Source: Methylotenera_A sp040079935 (GTDB taxonomy: Bacteria; Pseudomonadota; Gammaproteobacteria; Burkholderiales; Methylophilaceae). From it: 64,000 nucleotides of DNA. The notes beneath the pieces are model-generated. The model saw only the letters and a program-made list of their open reading frames with translations, ran no database searches and was not told where the DNA came from. Shown here in pieces: positions 1 to 8,880 of this stretch. How positions within the stretch are numbered: the stretch's first letter is position 1; every line of letters starts with the position of its first letter. Location: positions 140,219-204,218 of the forward strand of contig JBEBJI010000002.1 of NCBI GenBank assembly GCA_040079935.1. Direction: 5' to 3'. The translations under genes and the position numbers were made by a program.

Positions 1-200
1 AAACCCTCGATAAATTGAACCAAGAAAAAGCAGATTTAGACGCGCGTGCTGGTGAATCTAGTTTATATGAAGCTGAAAATAAAACAGAATTGCAACAATT
101 ATTAAAACGCCAAGCCGAGCTTGGAGGCGCAATTGATGAAGCTGAAATGCGCTGGCTGGAACTGCACGAGCAGCTTGAAACTTTACCCGAAATTACCTAA
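1..200 (+). CDS. ABC-F family ATP-binding protein, C-terminal fragment
   Basis: Only the last ~65 residues are in the window; the frame is open from base 3 to the stop at 198-200 and the 5' part lies outside. The visible stretch is charged, rich in Lys/Glu/Leu and predicted coiled coil. It ends in a segment of the type WLELHEQLE, which resembles the C-terminal extension of ABC-F translation factors (Uup/YheS group). No ATPase motifs can be seen because they would lie upstream. The assignment is inference from composition and the WxELxExLE tail; another coiled-coil protein is possible. Confidence 0.55.
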   Translation, partial: TLDKLNQEKADLDARAGESSLYEAENKTELQQLLKRQAELGGAIDEAEMRWLELHEQLETLPEIT

Positions 201-235
201 TACATAACTAAAAACCTAACCTAAAAGAGAATGAT

Positions 236-796
236 ATGGATTATTCAAAACGCCTCACTTTGCTGCACGCCTTATGTCTTGCGGAAACTTTTGATGATGA
301 TGGTGCAAAACACAACATTAATTTAGACGAATATAACGCGCTTGATTCAGCGCATTATTTAGCCAGTTACGTTACTTTTAAGGCGATTCAAGAGGCCGAT
401 AGGCAGCCTGCGTTTGAACATAAAAATAATTTTGATATGTTAAGCGTGTATCAAACTTATGCGTTGTTGGCGTTTACGTTTTTTACAGCGCCGCTAGCTG
501 CTGAAATGCTCATGCCCGATTTAACTGCTGCACAAATTGTCATTTCAAAAACCTTATTTGCAGGCTTGCCAGAAGCGGAATTGTTGGAAATTATCGAGAG
601 TGGATTTAATAAATTCAAATTGATAGGTGAGGCTGAGGCCGAGCACTGGATCGAGTTTCGTGAGAATCTAGACAAACTCACCGTGAGTTTTGTCATCGCT
701 GGTACGGATGACGATAGCCCGCACAGCAAAGAGGAAGTATTGCCTTTATTTGGGCAAATGCTCAGCCAATTGTGTGAGGCGTTTCAGGCAGATTGA
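236..796 (+). CDS. Conserved hypothetical acidic protein, 186 aa
   Basis: I do not recognise a family. The start has a good ribosome binding site (aagagaatgat just upstream), and the gene follows the ABC-F fragment on the same strand after 35 bases, so the two may be co-transcribed. The protein is acidic and mostly helical in appearance, with Asp-rich patches near residues 20-30 and 156-160 and a hydrophobic stretch around residues 75-95 (ALLAFTFFTAPLAAEML) that may be a buried helix rather than a membrane segment. No signal peptide or cysteine motif is seen. A palindromic repeat follows its stop. Confidence 0.6.
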   Translation: MDYSKRLTLLHALCLAETFDDDGAKHNINLDEYNALDSAHYLASYVTFKAIQEADRQPAFEHKNNFDMLSVYQTYALLAFTFFTAPLAAEMLMPDLTAAQIVISKTLFAGLPEAELLEIIESGFNKFKLIGEAEAEHWIEFRENLDKLTVSFVIAGTDDDSPHSKEEVLPLFGQMLSQLCEAFQAD

Positions 797-808
797 TTTA
801 AAATTAAT

Positions 809-850
809 GGCTCTGTGATGCGCATGGATGTTGCCTCGCAGGGCAGTGCT
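809..850. repeat. Palindromic dispersed repeat, copy 1
   Basis: Intergenic copy of the ~40-bp palindrome found at nine or more places in this window. It carries the reverse-orientation core GCGCATGGATGTTGCC between the arms GGCTCTG and CAGGGCAG. It lies between the stop of the 186-aa gene (796) and the stop of the convergent 91-aa gene (859), so the hairpin could act as a bidirectional terminator, though no long T run follows. Confidence 0.7.
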
Positions 851-858
851 TTATGGTT

Positions 859-1134
859 TTAAGGCTTTGAGTGTCGCGTTTTAAACATCTGGTAGCAATC
901 TGTACAAACTACGCCTAAATCGCAAAACTGTTTAAAAGCCTCAGTCAATTCGGCTTCGCGCAAAAACATCGCCTCGCATGCATCGCACCAAGCTTGCAGG
1001 TCACTCGGGTCGTCGCTGTTTTCTACAAAACCCATCACGCGGTCTTTGGCGTCAATGATGTGGCGGCAGACAATCGCTCCCACTTGGCGGCCATGTTCAT
1101 CGCAATCAACGGTGTAATTTTTATGGGATGTCAT
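859..1134 (-). CDS. Small cysteine-rich hypothetical protein, probable zinc binder
   Basis: A 91-residue protein with four paired cysteine/histidine groups: a CDEHG segment near residue 11, VCRH near 23, WCDAC near 50 and VCTDC near 76. This spacing suggests one or two bound zinc ions. No family is recognised. It starts 11 bases after the prfC stop on the same strand, so it is probably the last gene of a prfC-led transcript. Function unknown; the zinc binding is inference. Confidence 0.6.
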   Translation of the reverse strand: MTSHKNYTVDCDEHGRQVGAIVCRHIIDAKDRVMGFVENSDDPSDLQAWCDACEAMFLREAELTEAFKQFCDLGVVCTDCYQMFKTRHSKP

Positions 1135-1145
1135 GCAGCATTAAT

Positions 1146-2720
1146 TTAAGCGATTTCCCGTGTTTCCGCAAATTCAATTTCAGGGTAACGCTCTTGCGCC
1201 ATCTGTAAATTCACACGGTTTGGTGCGAGGTAAACGTAGCCATCTGCGCCATCTAACCCTACGTTAAAGCCATATTTATCGGCAATGGCTTTCAGGTCAG
1301 CATCGCTTCCTTTGAGCCAGCGCGCGGTGTAGCAATCGTATGGTTCAAACACCATGTCTACACTGTATTCGTGTTCTAAGCGGTGCGCGACGACTTCAAA
1401 TTGCAACATGCCGACTGCGCCTAAAATCAGGTCGTTGCTTAATAGTGGGCGGAAAAGTTGCGCCGCACCTTCTTCCGAAAGTTGTTTTAGGCCAATTTGC
1501 AATTGCTTCATTTTCATCGGGTTTTTGATGCGCGCACGGCGGAAAAACTCGGGCGCGAATGACGGGATGCCAGTGAATTTTAGCGCTTCACCTTCAGTAA
1601 ACGTATCGCCAACTTTGATCGTGCCGTGATTAGGGATGCCAATAATATCGCCCGAATATGCTTCATCCATGGTGGTGCGGTCTTGCGCCATAAAGGTGAT
1701 GGCGTTGTTCACAGCCATTAGCTTGCCTGTGGAGACTTGCTTGATTTTCATGCCGCGCTCGAATCGGCCAGAACACACGCGCAAAAATGCAATGCGGTCA
1801 CGATGTTTTGGGTCCATATTCGCTTGAATTTTAAACACAAACCCAGAGAATTTTGACTCGTCTGGCGCGACTAATCGCGTGGCTGAGTTACGCGCAAGTG
1901 GCGCGGGGGATAAATCCACAACCGCATCTAATAAGCTTTGCACGCCGAAGTTGTTAATGGCAGAGCCAAAATACACAGGTGTTTGTTTGCCGCCCAAAAA
2001 ACGTGCTGCATCAAACGTGTGCGATGCGCCGCGCACCAGCTCAATATCGATTCTTAAATCAGCTGCCACATGACCTAGTAACTCATCTAAACGCGGATTA
2101 TCAAGACCTTTAATGACTTCTGAAGTACCTTTTTCTGCACGCGGATCGAAAAATAAAATGGTGTCGGTGTAAAGGTTGTAAACGCCGCGAAACGATTTCC
2201 CCATGCCAATTGGCCAAGTCATCGGCGCACATTCCATGCCCAGCGTAGTTTCAATTTCGTCTAGCAACTCAATTGGCTCGCGGCTTTCGCGGTCCAGTTT
2301 GTTAATAAACGTGATAATTGGCGTATCGCGCATTCTACAAACATTGAGTAGTTTAATTGTTTGCGCTTCTACGCCATTCACCGCATCAATCACCATCACA
2401 GCGGAATCCACAGCCGTCAATGTACGATAAGTATCTTCCGAAAAGTCATCGTGGCCAGGCGTATCAAGTAGATTAATCATGTGCTCGCGATACGGAAATT
2501 GCATCACTGAAGAGGTTACCGAAATGCCGCGTTGCTTCTCCAGCTCCATCCAATCGCTCGTCGCATGGCGTGAAGCCTTGCGCCCGCGCACTTCACCCGC
2601 TACTTGAATCGCACCACCAAACCATAATAGTTTTTCAGTAAGCGTAGTTTTACCCGCATCTGGATGCGAAATAATGGCGAAGGTGCGGCGGCGGGAAATT
2701 TCGTCTTGAAGGGCGCTCAT
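1146..2720 (-). CDS. prfC: Peptide chain release factor 3
   Basis: A translational GTPase that recycles RF1/RF2 from the ribosome after termination. The 524-residue length is typical. The N-terminal G domain shows the G1 loop SHPDAGKTTL (residues ~18-27), the G3 motif DTPGHDDF (~87-94) and the G4 motif NKLDRE (~141-146). The RF3-specific stretch RGISVTSSVMQF is present, and domains II and III follow. The ATG start matches the family N-terminus MSALQDEISRRRTF. It lies 33 bases after the thioesterase gene on the same strand. Nothing unusual is seen. Confidence 0.97.
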   Translation of the reverse strand: MSALQDEISRRRTFAIISHPDAGKTTLTEKLLWFGGAIQVAGEVRGRKASRHATSDWMELEKQRGISVTSSVMQFPYREHMINLLDTPGHDDFSEDTYRTLTAVDSAVMVIDAVNGVEAQTIKLLNVCRMRDTPIITFINKLDRESREPIELLDEIETTLGMECAPMTWPIGMGKSFRGVYNLYTDTILFFDPRAEKGTSEVIKGLDNPRLDELLGHVAADLRIDIELVRGASHTFDAARFLGGKQTPVYFGSAINNFGVQSLLDAVVDLSPAPLARNSATRLVAPDESKFSGFVFKIQANMDPKHRDRIAFLRVCSGRFERGMKIKQVSTGKLMAVNNAITFMAQDRTTMDEAYSGDIIGIPNHGTIKVGDTFTEGEALKFTGIPSFAPEFFRRARIKNPMKMKQLQIGLKQLSEEGAAQLFRPLLSNDLILGAVGMLQFEVVAHRLEHEYSVDMVFEPYDCYTARWLKGSDADLKAIADKYGFNVGLDGADGYVYLAPNRVNLQMAQERYPEIEFAETREIA

Positions 2721-2753
2721 GCTAATTGGATTCTAAATTTCAAAAGCGCTATT

Positions 2754-3179
2754 TTACAGTAGTGAGCCTTTTTTTGCGCCGACCTTCGCATTAAACTTGC
2801 TTTTGTTGATGATAAATCGCTCGTGTTGGCCATGGGATATAAGCTCGACGCCATCGTGTGCTTGCACTGTAAAAATGAGTTTTTTGCCGTCAACCGCAAT
2901 AAGTTCTACGGTTGCCGTCACTTCAAGCCCAGGCGGAGTTGCCGCTTCGTGGCTTACATTGATGCGTATGCCTACCGTTTGTTCCTCTGGCCAATTTAGA
3001 TGCGGATTGATTGCCTTAATACACGCCCACTCAAGTAAACCTACCAAAAAACCAGTCGCAAACACCTCTGGCATCGCCATAAATTCTGCGGATTCTGGAT
3101 AGAGCGCAGGCACAGTTTTTGATGCAGGCACTATAAACTTATGCACATACCTAATGCCAGGTTGTAGTGTTTCTTTCAT
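2754..3179 (-). CDS. FlK-like hotdog-fold thioesterase
   Basis: A 141-residue protein resembling the fluoroacetyl-CoA thioesterase (FlK)/hotdog family: LQPGIRYVHKFIVPASKTVPALYPESAEFMAMPEV near the start, a hydrophobic helix FATGFLVGLLEWACIKAI, then the strands typical of a hotdog fold with GIRINVSHEAATPPGLEVTA and ISHGQHERFII. It would hydrolyse an acyl-CoA. It begins 19 bases after the acs stop on the same strand, so it may balance the acyl-CoA made by acetyl-CoA synthetase. The substrate cannot be read from the sequence; fluoroacetyl-CoA is unlikely in this setting. Confidence 0.75.
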   Translation of the reverse strand: MKETLQPGIRYVHKFIVPASKTVPALYPESAEFMAMPEVFATGFLVGLLEWACIKAINPHLNWPEEQTVGIRINVSHEAATPPGLEVTATVELIAVDGKKLIFTVQAHDGVELISHGQHERFIINKSKFNAKVGAKKGSLL

Positions 3180-3198
3180 TGGCTTAACGTTATATTGA

Positions 3199-5175
3199 TT
3201 AGCGAATCACTTCCTTCAACTGCTCTAAAATGGCTGGGTTATCTAACGTTGAAATGTCCGAAGTTATTTCTTCACCTTTTGCTAAAGTACGCAACAACCT
3301 GCGCATAATCTTGCCGCTGCGAGTTTTGGGTAAATTGTCGCCGAATCTTATTTCATCGGGTTTAGCGATTGGACCGATTTCTTTGCCAACCCAATTGCGT
3401 AGATTTTCGACGATTTTTTTGGCTTCATCGCCAGTCGGCCGCGCGCCTTTTAGCACCACGTAAGCGACAACAGATTCGCCTTTAATATCGTGCGGCTTGC
3501 CCACCACGGCGGCTTCAGCCACTAATGGATTGGATACAAGCGCAGATTCAATTTCCATCGTGCCTAAACGGTGACCAGACACATTTAATACGTCATCAAT
3601 TCGCCCCATAATAGTGAAATTGCCCGTTTTGGCATCGCGTACTGCGCCATCGCCTGCTAAATAAGTTGTGCCACCTAAGTCTATAGGGTAATAGCTCGAT
3701 TTATAGCGCTCAGGGTCGTTGTAAATGGTACGAATCATAGATGGCCATGGTTTTTTAATCACTAATAAACCACCCGTGCCCCATGGTACGTCTTTGCCAG
3801 TTTCGTCTACCACATCTATGGCTATTCCAGGGAACGGCAATGTACATGAGCCAGGCACTAATGGCGTTGCACCTGGTAGCGGGGTAATCACATGGCCGCC
3901 AGTTTCGGTTTGCCAAAAAGTATCAACAATTGGGCAGCGGCTACCACCTATGTTTTCAAAGTACCACATCCATGCCTCTGGGTTAATCGGCTCACCCACT
4001 GAACCTAATAAGCGCAAGCTAGTTAAATTGTAGTTTCTAGGGTGCACTTCTGGTGTGGTTTCAGAAGCCTTAATGAGCGAACGTATCGCCGTTGGTGCAG
4101 TGTAGAAAATCGAGACTTTATGTTTTTCGATCATCTGCCAAAAGCGGCCAGCATTAGGGAAGGTAGGAATACCTTCAAACACGATTTGTGTTGCGCCCAT
4201 TGCTAGCGGTCCGTAGGCGATATAGGTATGGCCAGTAATCCAGCCCACGTCAGCGGTACACCAGAATACATCATCAGCGTGTATGTCGAATGTCCAGCGC
4301 ATAGTATTCATAGCATGCAGCAAATAGCCAGCCGAGCTGTGTTGCACGCCTTTTGGTTTGCCCGTAGAGCCGCTTGTATAAAGCAAAAATAGTGGATGCT
4401 CCGCGTTGACTATCACTGGTTCGCAGGTGTCTGCAACGCCTGCAACAAGGTCATGCCACCAGATATCGTTTGCATTCCATGTGATGTCTAGCCCAGTTTT
4501 TTTCAGTACCACGATTTTTTGAATGCACTCACACCCACCCATGGCAATCGCTTCATCCGCAGCAGTTTTTAATGGCAGTGTTTTACCGCCACGAAATTGG
4601 CCGTCAGACGTGATGATTGCCGAAGCGCTAGCATCTAAAATGCGTTCATGAATACTTTTGGCTGAAAAGCCTCCAAAAACCACGCTGTGAATCAATCCCA
4701 ATCTTGCACAGGCCTGCATGGCGACGATGGCTTCTATGCCCATAGGCATGTAAATAATGACACGCGAGCCTACACTTAAATTGAGTTTTTTTAAGCCATT
4801 CGCAAACTGGCACACTTGGTGATATAGCTCTTTATAGGTGATTTTTTTACTATCGCCGTTATCAGCTTCAAAAATAATGGCGGTTTTATTGGGAATAGTG
4901 TTGAGGTGTTTATCTAGGCAATTAGCAGAAACATTCAGCTCGCCATCTTCAAACCACTTGTAGAATGGCGCATTTTCTTCATTTAGAGTTTTTGTGAATG
5001 GTTTGCTCCACACCAAAAGTTCGCGCGCTAACTTTGCCCAAGTGCCTGCGTAATCTGTATCAAATTCGGCGCAAAGTGTGTTGTAGGCGACCATGCCAGA
5101 AACATTGGCCTGTTTTTTAAATGCTTCAGATGGTTCAAAAATGCGACTTTCATGAAGAACTGACTCGATTGACAT
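3199..5175 (-). CDS. acs: Acetyl-coenzyme A synthetase
   Basis: AMP-forming acetate:CoA ligase, acetate + ATP + CoA to acetyl-CoA, cytosolic. At 658 residues it matches the family. Visible motifs are the phosphate-binding loop YTSGSTGKPKGVQH (~residues 266-279), the core WQTETGGH (~420) and the C-terminal SGHRLGT hinge with the acetylatable lysine in KTRSGKIMRR near the end. The ATG at 5175 is used; an upstream frame extension lacks family similarity. It is divergent from glnE across 85 bases and is followed closely by a thioesterase gene. Regulation by lysine acetylation is usual in the family, not shown here. Confidence 0.96.
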   Translation of the reverse strand: MSIESVLHESRIFEPSEAFKKQANVSGMVAYNTLCAEFDTDYAGTWAKLARELLVWSKPFTKTLNEENAPFYKWFEDGELNVSANCLDKHLNTIPNKTAIIFEADNGDSKKITYKELYHQVCQFANGLKKLNLSVGSRVIIYMPMGIEAIVAMQACARLGLIHSVVFGGFSAKSIHERILDASASAIITSDGQFRGGKTLPLKTAADEAIAMGGCECIQKIVVLKKTGLDITWNANDIWWHDLVAGVADTCEPVIVNAEHPLFLLYTSGSTGKPKGVQHSSAGYLLHAMNTMRWTFDIHADDVFWCTADVGWITGHTYIAYGPLAMGATQIVFEGIPTFPNAGRFWQMIEKHKVSIFYTAPTAIRSLIKASETTPEVHPRNYNLTSLRLLGSVGEPINPEAWMWYFENIGGSRCPIVDTFWQTETGGHVITPLPGATPLVPGSCTLPFPGIAIDVVDETGKDVPWGTGGLLVIKKPWPSMIRTIYNDPERYKSSYYPIDLGGTTYLAGDGAVRDAKTGNFTIMGRIDDVLNVSGHRLGTMEIESALVSNPLVAEAAVVGKPHDIKGESVVAYVVLKGARPTGDEAKKIVENLRNWVGKEIGPIAKPDEIRFGDNLPKTRSGKIMRRLLRTLAKGEEITSDISTLDNPAILEQLKEVIR

Positions 5176-5260
5176 GCTACTCTCCCAATACTACAAATTA
5201 TAATGATGATTAAGGTAAGATGTTGCTTCTGTTTAATAGTCATACTACCTTAAAAAACTG

Positions 5261-8014
5261 ATGCTTACACTTGATAAATTGTTATCTGAAAACCACGCTA
5301 CAACTAGTTTCGTAGCGGGTATAAGACGCTTGGTGGATTGCAGTTCGTTCGCGGCTCGATTGCTTACAAAAGATGCGCAATTGTTGGATGATTTGCTACA
5401 AAATCATTACCAACCATACCTAATTGCGGATATGCAACAATTTTTAAATGTTACAAATATTAGCGATGAAAATGGGCTAAAAAAAGCCTTGCGGCAACTG
5501 CGACAGCGTGTGATTTTACGCATTATTTATCGCGATTTAAACGGTTTGGCCAATTTAGATGAAGTCGTAAAAACCACCACAAATTTGGCAGAAATAGCGC
5601 TAAATACCGCAGTAAAATATCACCAAACTAGGCTGGAAGATACTTACGGAAAGCCTTTCGGCAAAGGCACCGCACAACATTTTATTATCATCGGAATGGG
5701 TAAATTAGGCGGCGGCGAGCTGAATGTATCGTCCGACATCGATTTGATTTTTGCTTATGAAGAAGAGGGTGAGACGCTAGGATTAATGCCGAATAGCGCA
5801 GACAAAATTTCCAATCAAGATTTTTTTACTAAACTCGCTAAAAAAGTCATTACTGCGCTAGATGAAATTACCGAAGATGGCTTTGTTTTTCGGGTTGATA
5901 TGCGGCTGCGGCCGTTTGGTAGCGAAGGCGTGCTGGTTTCAAATTTAGAAGCGCTGGAAGATTATTATCAAAACAACGGCCGCGAGTGGGAACGCTATGC
6001 ATGGATAAAAGGCCGCGTTATTAGTGGCGAAAATAACGATAGCCTGGGAGCTAATATCCATGGGCTTCTCAGGCCATTTATTTTCAGAAAATATTTAGAC
6101 TTTAATGCATTAAATAGTATGCGCGATTTGAAATTGCAGATTCACCGCGACGTGATGGAAAAAGGTCAGCAAGATAATATTAAACTTGGTCGTGGCGGCA
6201 TTCGCGAGATTGAATTTATCGCGCAGGTGTTTCAATTAATTCGTGGTGGGCAAGATGCTGGTTTGCAAATAAAACCTACATTAGAAGTGTTAAAGTTATT
6301 AAAGAACAAAGGGTTGCTGCAAGAAAAAGCAGTAGATGAGCTGATTTCTGCATACAATTTTTTGCGCAATTTAGAGCACAGGTTAATGTACGTGGAAGAT
6401 CAACAAACGCAGGATTTGCCCAAGACTAACGAGGCAAAAACACGCATTGCTAATGCTATGCATTTTGCAAATTGGGATGCACTTTTAAGCGAGTTGAACT
6501 TGCACAGAAAAATCGTTGCGCAACATTTTGATGCGACTTTTAGCGACAAAACCCAGCATCAAAATACATATGAAAGTAAAGTAGAAAACGCAATTTGGCA
6601 AGGCACAATAGAAAAAGAACCTGCCCTGAAAGCCTTGCTGGATAAGGGCTACAGCGATGTCTCTGAAACACTTTCTAGGTTGCAAATGTTGCGCGCAAGT
6701 AATCGCTATCAACAGTTGCCAGAGCTCAGTCGGCAACGATTTGATACGTTGATGCCGCTGGTGATTCGGCAATCTGCGTTAGAGGAAAATGCCGATGTCG
6801 CACTGCTACGCACGATCATTTTGCTGGAAAATATTTGCCGTCGCGCCAGTTATTTGGCGCTGTTGGCGGAGTTTCCTGAAGCTTTGCATTTGGTGATTAA
6901 GCTTTGTGCTGCCAGCCCTTGGTTGGCGCAATATTTAACCGCACACCCTATTTTGCTGGATGAGCTATTAGATACGCGAACACTTTATGCCGCGCCAGAT
7001 TTTGCAAAAATGCGCGCAGAGTTAAGCAGAAAAATGACTGAGTTATCTGGCGATGCCGAAGCGCAAATGGATGCGATGCGCCATTTTAAACATGCGGCAA
7101 TTATGCGTTTAGCAGCGCAGGATGTGGCAGGGCGGCTGAAATTGGAAACACTCTCGGATTATTTAAGTGCCTTAGCTGATATGATTTTAGAAGTGAGTTT
7201 ACAGATAATTTGGCAAAGTTTGAAATTTAAACATATTGAAACTCCTAAATTTGCAGTGATTGGCTACGGCAAACTCGGCGGCAAAGAATTAGGCTATATG
7301 TCTGATTTGGATATTATTTTCCTCTACCAAGATGAGAATGAAAATGCGGCAGAGAATTATGCGCGCTTTGCGCAACGCATCAATAGTTGGTTTAATAGCG
7401 CAACCAATGCGGGTTTGCTGTACGAAACCGATTTGCAATTGAGGCCTGATGGCAACAGTGGTTTGTTGGTGAGTTCGGTTGCGGCTTTTAGAGAATACCA
7501 GCTCAATAAAGCATGGGTGTGGGAACATCAAGCGATTACGAGAGCTCGGTTTGTGGCTGGCGATGCAAATATCTGCGAGGTCTTTGAGGAGCTTCGCAAA
7601 GAAGTGATTTGCCAAGTGCGTGACCTTGAAAAACTGAAATCAGAAGTGGTTGCCATGCGCGAAAAAATGCGTGCAGCACAAAAATATGCGCCAGGTTTTT
7701 TTGATATAAAACACAGTGCGGGCGGTATTATTGACGTGGAATTTATAGTGCAATTTTTAGTGTTGGCGCATGCAAAACAATATCCAAAACTCACAGGTAA
7801 TATCGGTAATATTGGCTTATTAAAACTGTTGTCCAAGCTTAAAATTATCGAACACGATTTAGCCGAAAAAGTTGCGTCAGCTTATCGAGAATATCGCCAC
7901 ATACAACATGCGCTTAAGCTACAAGGCGCGCCGCATATGCGAGTAGAGGTGGTTATCGTCAACGAGCATGCGGGCGCTGTAAAAGCTTTGTGGAATCAAG
8001 TGCTTGTGGATTAG
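5261..8014 (+). CDS. glnE: Bifunctional glutamine synthetase adenylyltransferase/adenylyl-removing enzyme
   Basis: Controls glutamine synthetase by adding or removing AMP in response to PII and glutamine. The 917 residues carry two nucleotidyltransferase domains, each with the GxGKLGGxEL...SDxDLIF signature: GMGKLGGGELNVSSDIDLIF near residues 145-164 (de-adenylylating half) and GYGKLGGKELGYMSDLDIIF near 668-687 (adenylylating half). Each is followed by a helical GlnD-PII-uridylyltransferase-type domain. The stop overlaps the stop of the convergent RIO kinase gene (shared TTAG at 8011-8014). A copy of the dispersed palindromic repeat lies inside the gene at 6042-6075. Confidence 0.97.
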   Translation: MLTLDKLLSENHATTSFVAGIRRLVDCSSFAARLLTKDAQLLDDLLQNHYQPYLIADMQQFLNVTNISDENGLKKALRQLRQRVILRIIYRDLNGLANLDEVVKTTTNLAEIALNTAVKYHQTRLEDTYGKPFGKGTAQHFIIIGMGKLGGGELNVSSDIDLIFAYEEEGETLGLMPNSADKISNQDFFTKLAKKVITALDEITEDGFVFRVDMRLRPFGSEGVLVSNLEALEDYYQNNGREWERYAWIKGRVISGENNDSLGANIHGLLRPFIFRKYLDFNALNSMRDLKLQIHRDVMEKGQQDNIKLGRGGIREIEFIAQVFQLIRGGQDAGLQIKPTLEVLKLLKNKGLLQEKAVDELISAYNFLRNLEHRLMYVEDQQTQDLPKTNEAKTRIANAMHFANWDALLSELNLHRKIVAQHFDATFSDKTQHQNTYESKVENAIWQGTIEKEPALKALLDKGYSDVSETLSRLQMLRASNRYQQLPELSRQRFDTLMPLVIRQSALEENADVALLRTIILLENICRRASYLALLAEFPEALHLVIKLCAASPWLAQYLTAHPILLDELLDTRTLYAAPDFAKMRAELSRKMTELSGDAEAQMDAMRHFKHAAIMRLAAQDVAGRLKLETLSDYLSALADMILEVSLQIIWQSLKFKHIETPKFAVIGYGKLGGKELGYMSDLDIIFLYQDENENAAENYARFAQRINSWFNSATNAGLLYETDLQLRPDGNSGLLVSSVAAFREYQLNKAWVWEHQAITRARFVAGDANICEVFEELRKEVICQVRDLEKLKSEVVAMREKMRAAQKYAPGFFDIKHSAGGIIDVEFIVQFLVLAHAKQYPKLTGNIGNIGLLKLLSKLKIIEHDLAEKVASAYREYRHIQHALKLQGAPHMRVEVVIVNEHAGAVKALWNQVLVD
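6042..6075. repeat. Palindromic dispersed repeat, intragenic copy in glnE
   Basis: Within glnE codons ~261-272 the DNA reads as the repeat core GCTAATATCCATGGG flanked by the complementary arms GCCTGGGAGC and CTTCTCAGGC. It encodes SLGANIHGLLRP, in the same frame as the copies in folC and hisC. GlnE proteins normally have a GLLRPFVFRRY stretch here, so part of the match could be ordinary coding sequence. Confidence 0.55.
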
Positions 8015-8880
8015 GTTTTCTGTGATTCTGTAAGGCGAGCTTCGGTTAATCTTTTCAGCCTAGCTGCTTCTTGAAACTCAGCATTTTTAATTTCGCGCAT
8101 CACGCTTTGCATATCCACTGCTTTTTTGGTTTCAGCAAAATGACCAGTGAGTTTACTTTCAATCGTTAAATCGCCACGTTCGTACAACGCCCAAATTTCT
8201 TTGGCATATTGCGTTGTGAGCAATTCTGAAGCAAATTGACCAAAATAATTGGCTAAGTTATTCACATCGCGTGCCAGCATGTCTTTGGCGTGGTTATTGC
8301 CTGCGGCATCTACCGCTTGCGGCAGGTCGATAATGACTGGGCCATCACTGCCCACCAAAATATTAAACTCGGATAAATCTCCATGTACAATGCCCACGCA
8401 GAGCATGCGCACCACTTGTCCAATTAAAAATGTGTGATATTCACGCGCGGTTTCTGCGCTTAATTGTACGTCATTCAAGCGCGGCGCGGCGTTGCCGTCA
8501 TCGCCAGTCACCAGTTCCATTAGTAGCACGCCCTCGTAAAAATTATACGGTGTTGGAACGCGAACGCCAGCATTGGCAAGTCTATACAGCGCATCCACCT
8601 CGGCACTTTGCCAAGCCGCTTCTTGTGATTCTCGCCCATATTTGCTGCCTTTTTGCATGGCGCGCGCTTGGCGGCTATTTTTCACTTTGCGACCTTCGGT
8701 GTAATCAACACTTTGGCGAAAACTACGTTTGTTCGCTTCTTTATACACTTTGGCGCAACGCACTTCATCACCGCAGCGTACCACAAACACCATAGCCTCT
8801 TTGCCGCTCATCAGTTGACGAGTTACATCGTCAATCAAGCCATCTTCTAGCAACGGTTGTAATCTATGTGGGATTTTCAA
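8011..8880 (-). CDS. RIO-type serine/threonine protein kinase
   Basis: A bacterial RIO1-like kinase of 289 residues, close in layout to Pseudomonas PA4780. Kinase motifs are present: GKEAMVFVV at residues ~26-34 (nucleotide-binding strand), lysine in CAKVYK (~43-48), HGDLSEFNILV (~170-180, catalytic loop) and IDLPQAVD (~187-194, metal-binding DLPQ in place of DFG). The family-typical start MKIPHRLQPLLEDG requires a TTG codon at 8880 that overlaps the end of nhaA by 17 bases, so translational coupling is likely. Its targets are unknown. The stop overlaps the glnE stop. Confidence 0.9.
   Translation of the reverse strand: MKIPHRLQPLLEDGLIDDVTRQLMSGKEAMVFVVRCGDEVRCAKVYKEANKRSFRQSVDYTEGRKVKNSRQARAMQKGSKYGRESQEAAWQSAEVDALYRLANAGVRVPTPYNFYEGVLLMELVTGDDGNAAPRLNDVQLSAETAREYHTFLIGQVVRMLCVGIVHGDLSEFNILVGSDGPVIIDLPQAVDAAGNNHAKDMLARDVNNLANYFGQFASELLTTQYAKEIWALYERGDLTIESKLTGHFAETKKAVDMQSVMREIKNAEFQEAARLKRLTEARLTESQKT

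Noticed and set aside
3960..3985. CACATCCATGCCTCTGGG in acs as a repeat copy
   Set aside because: The core is incomplete and no pairing arms are present.
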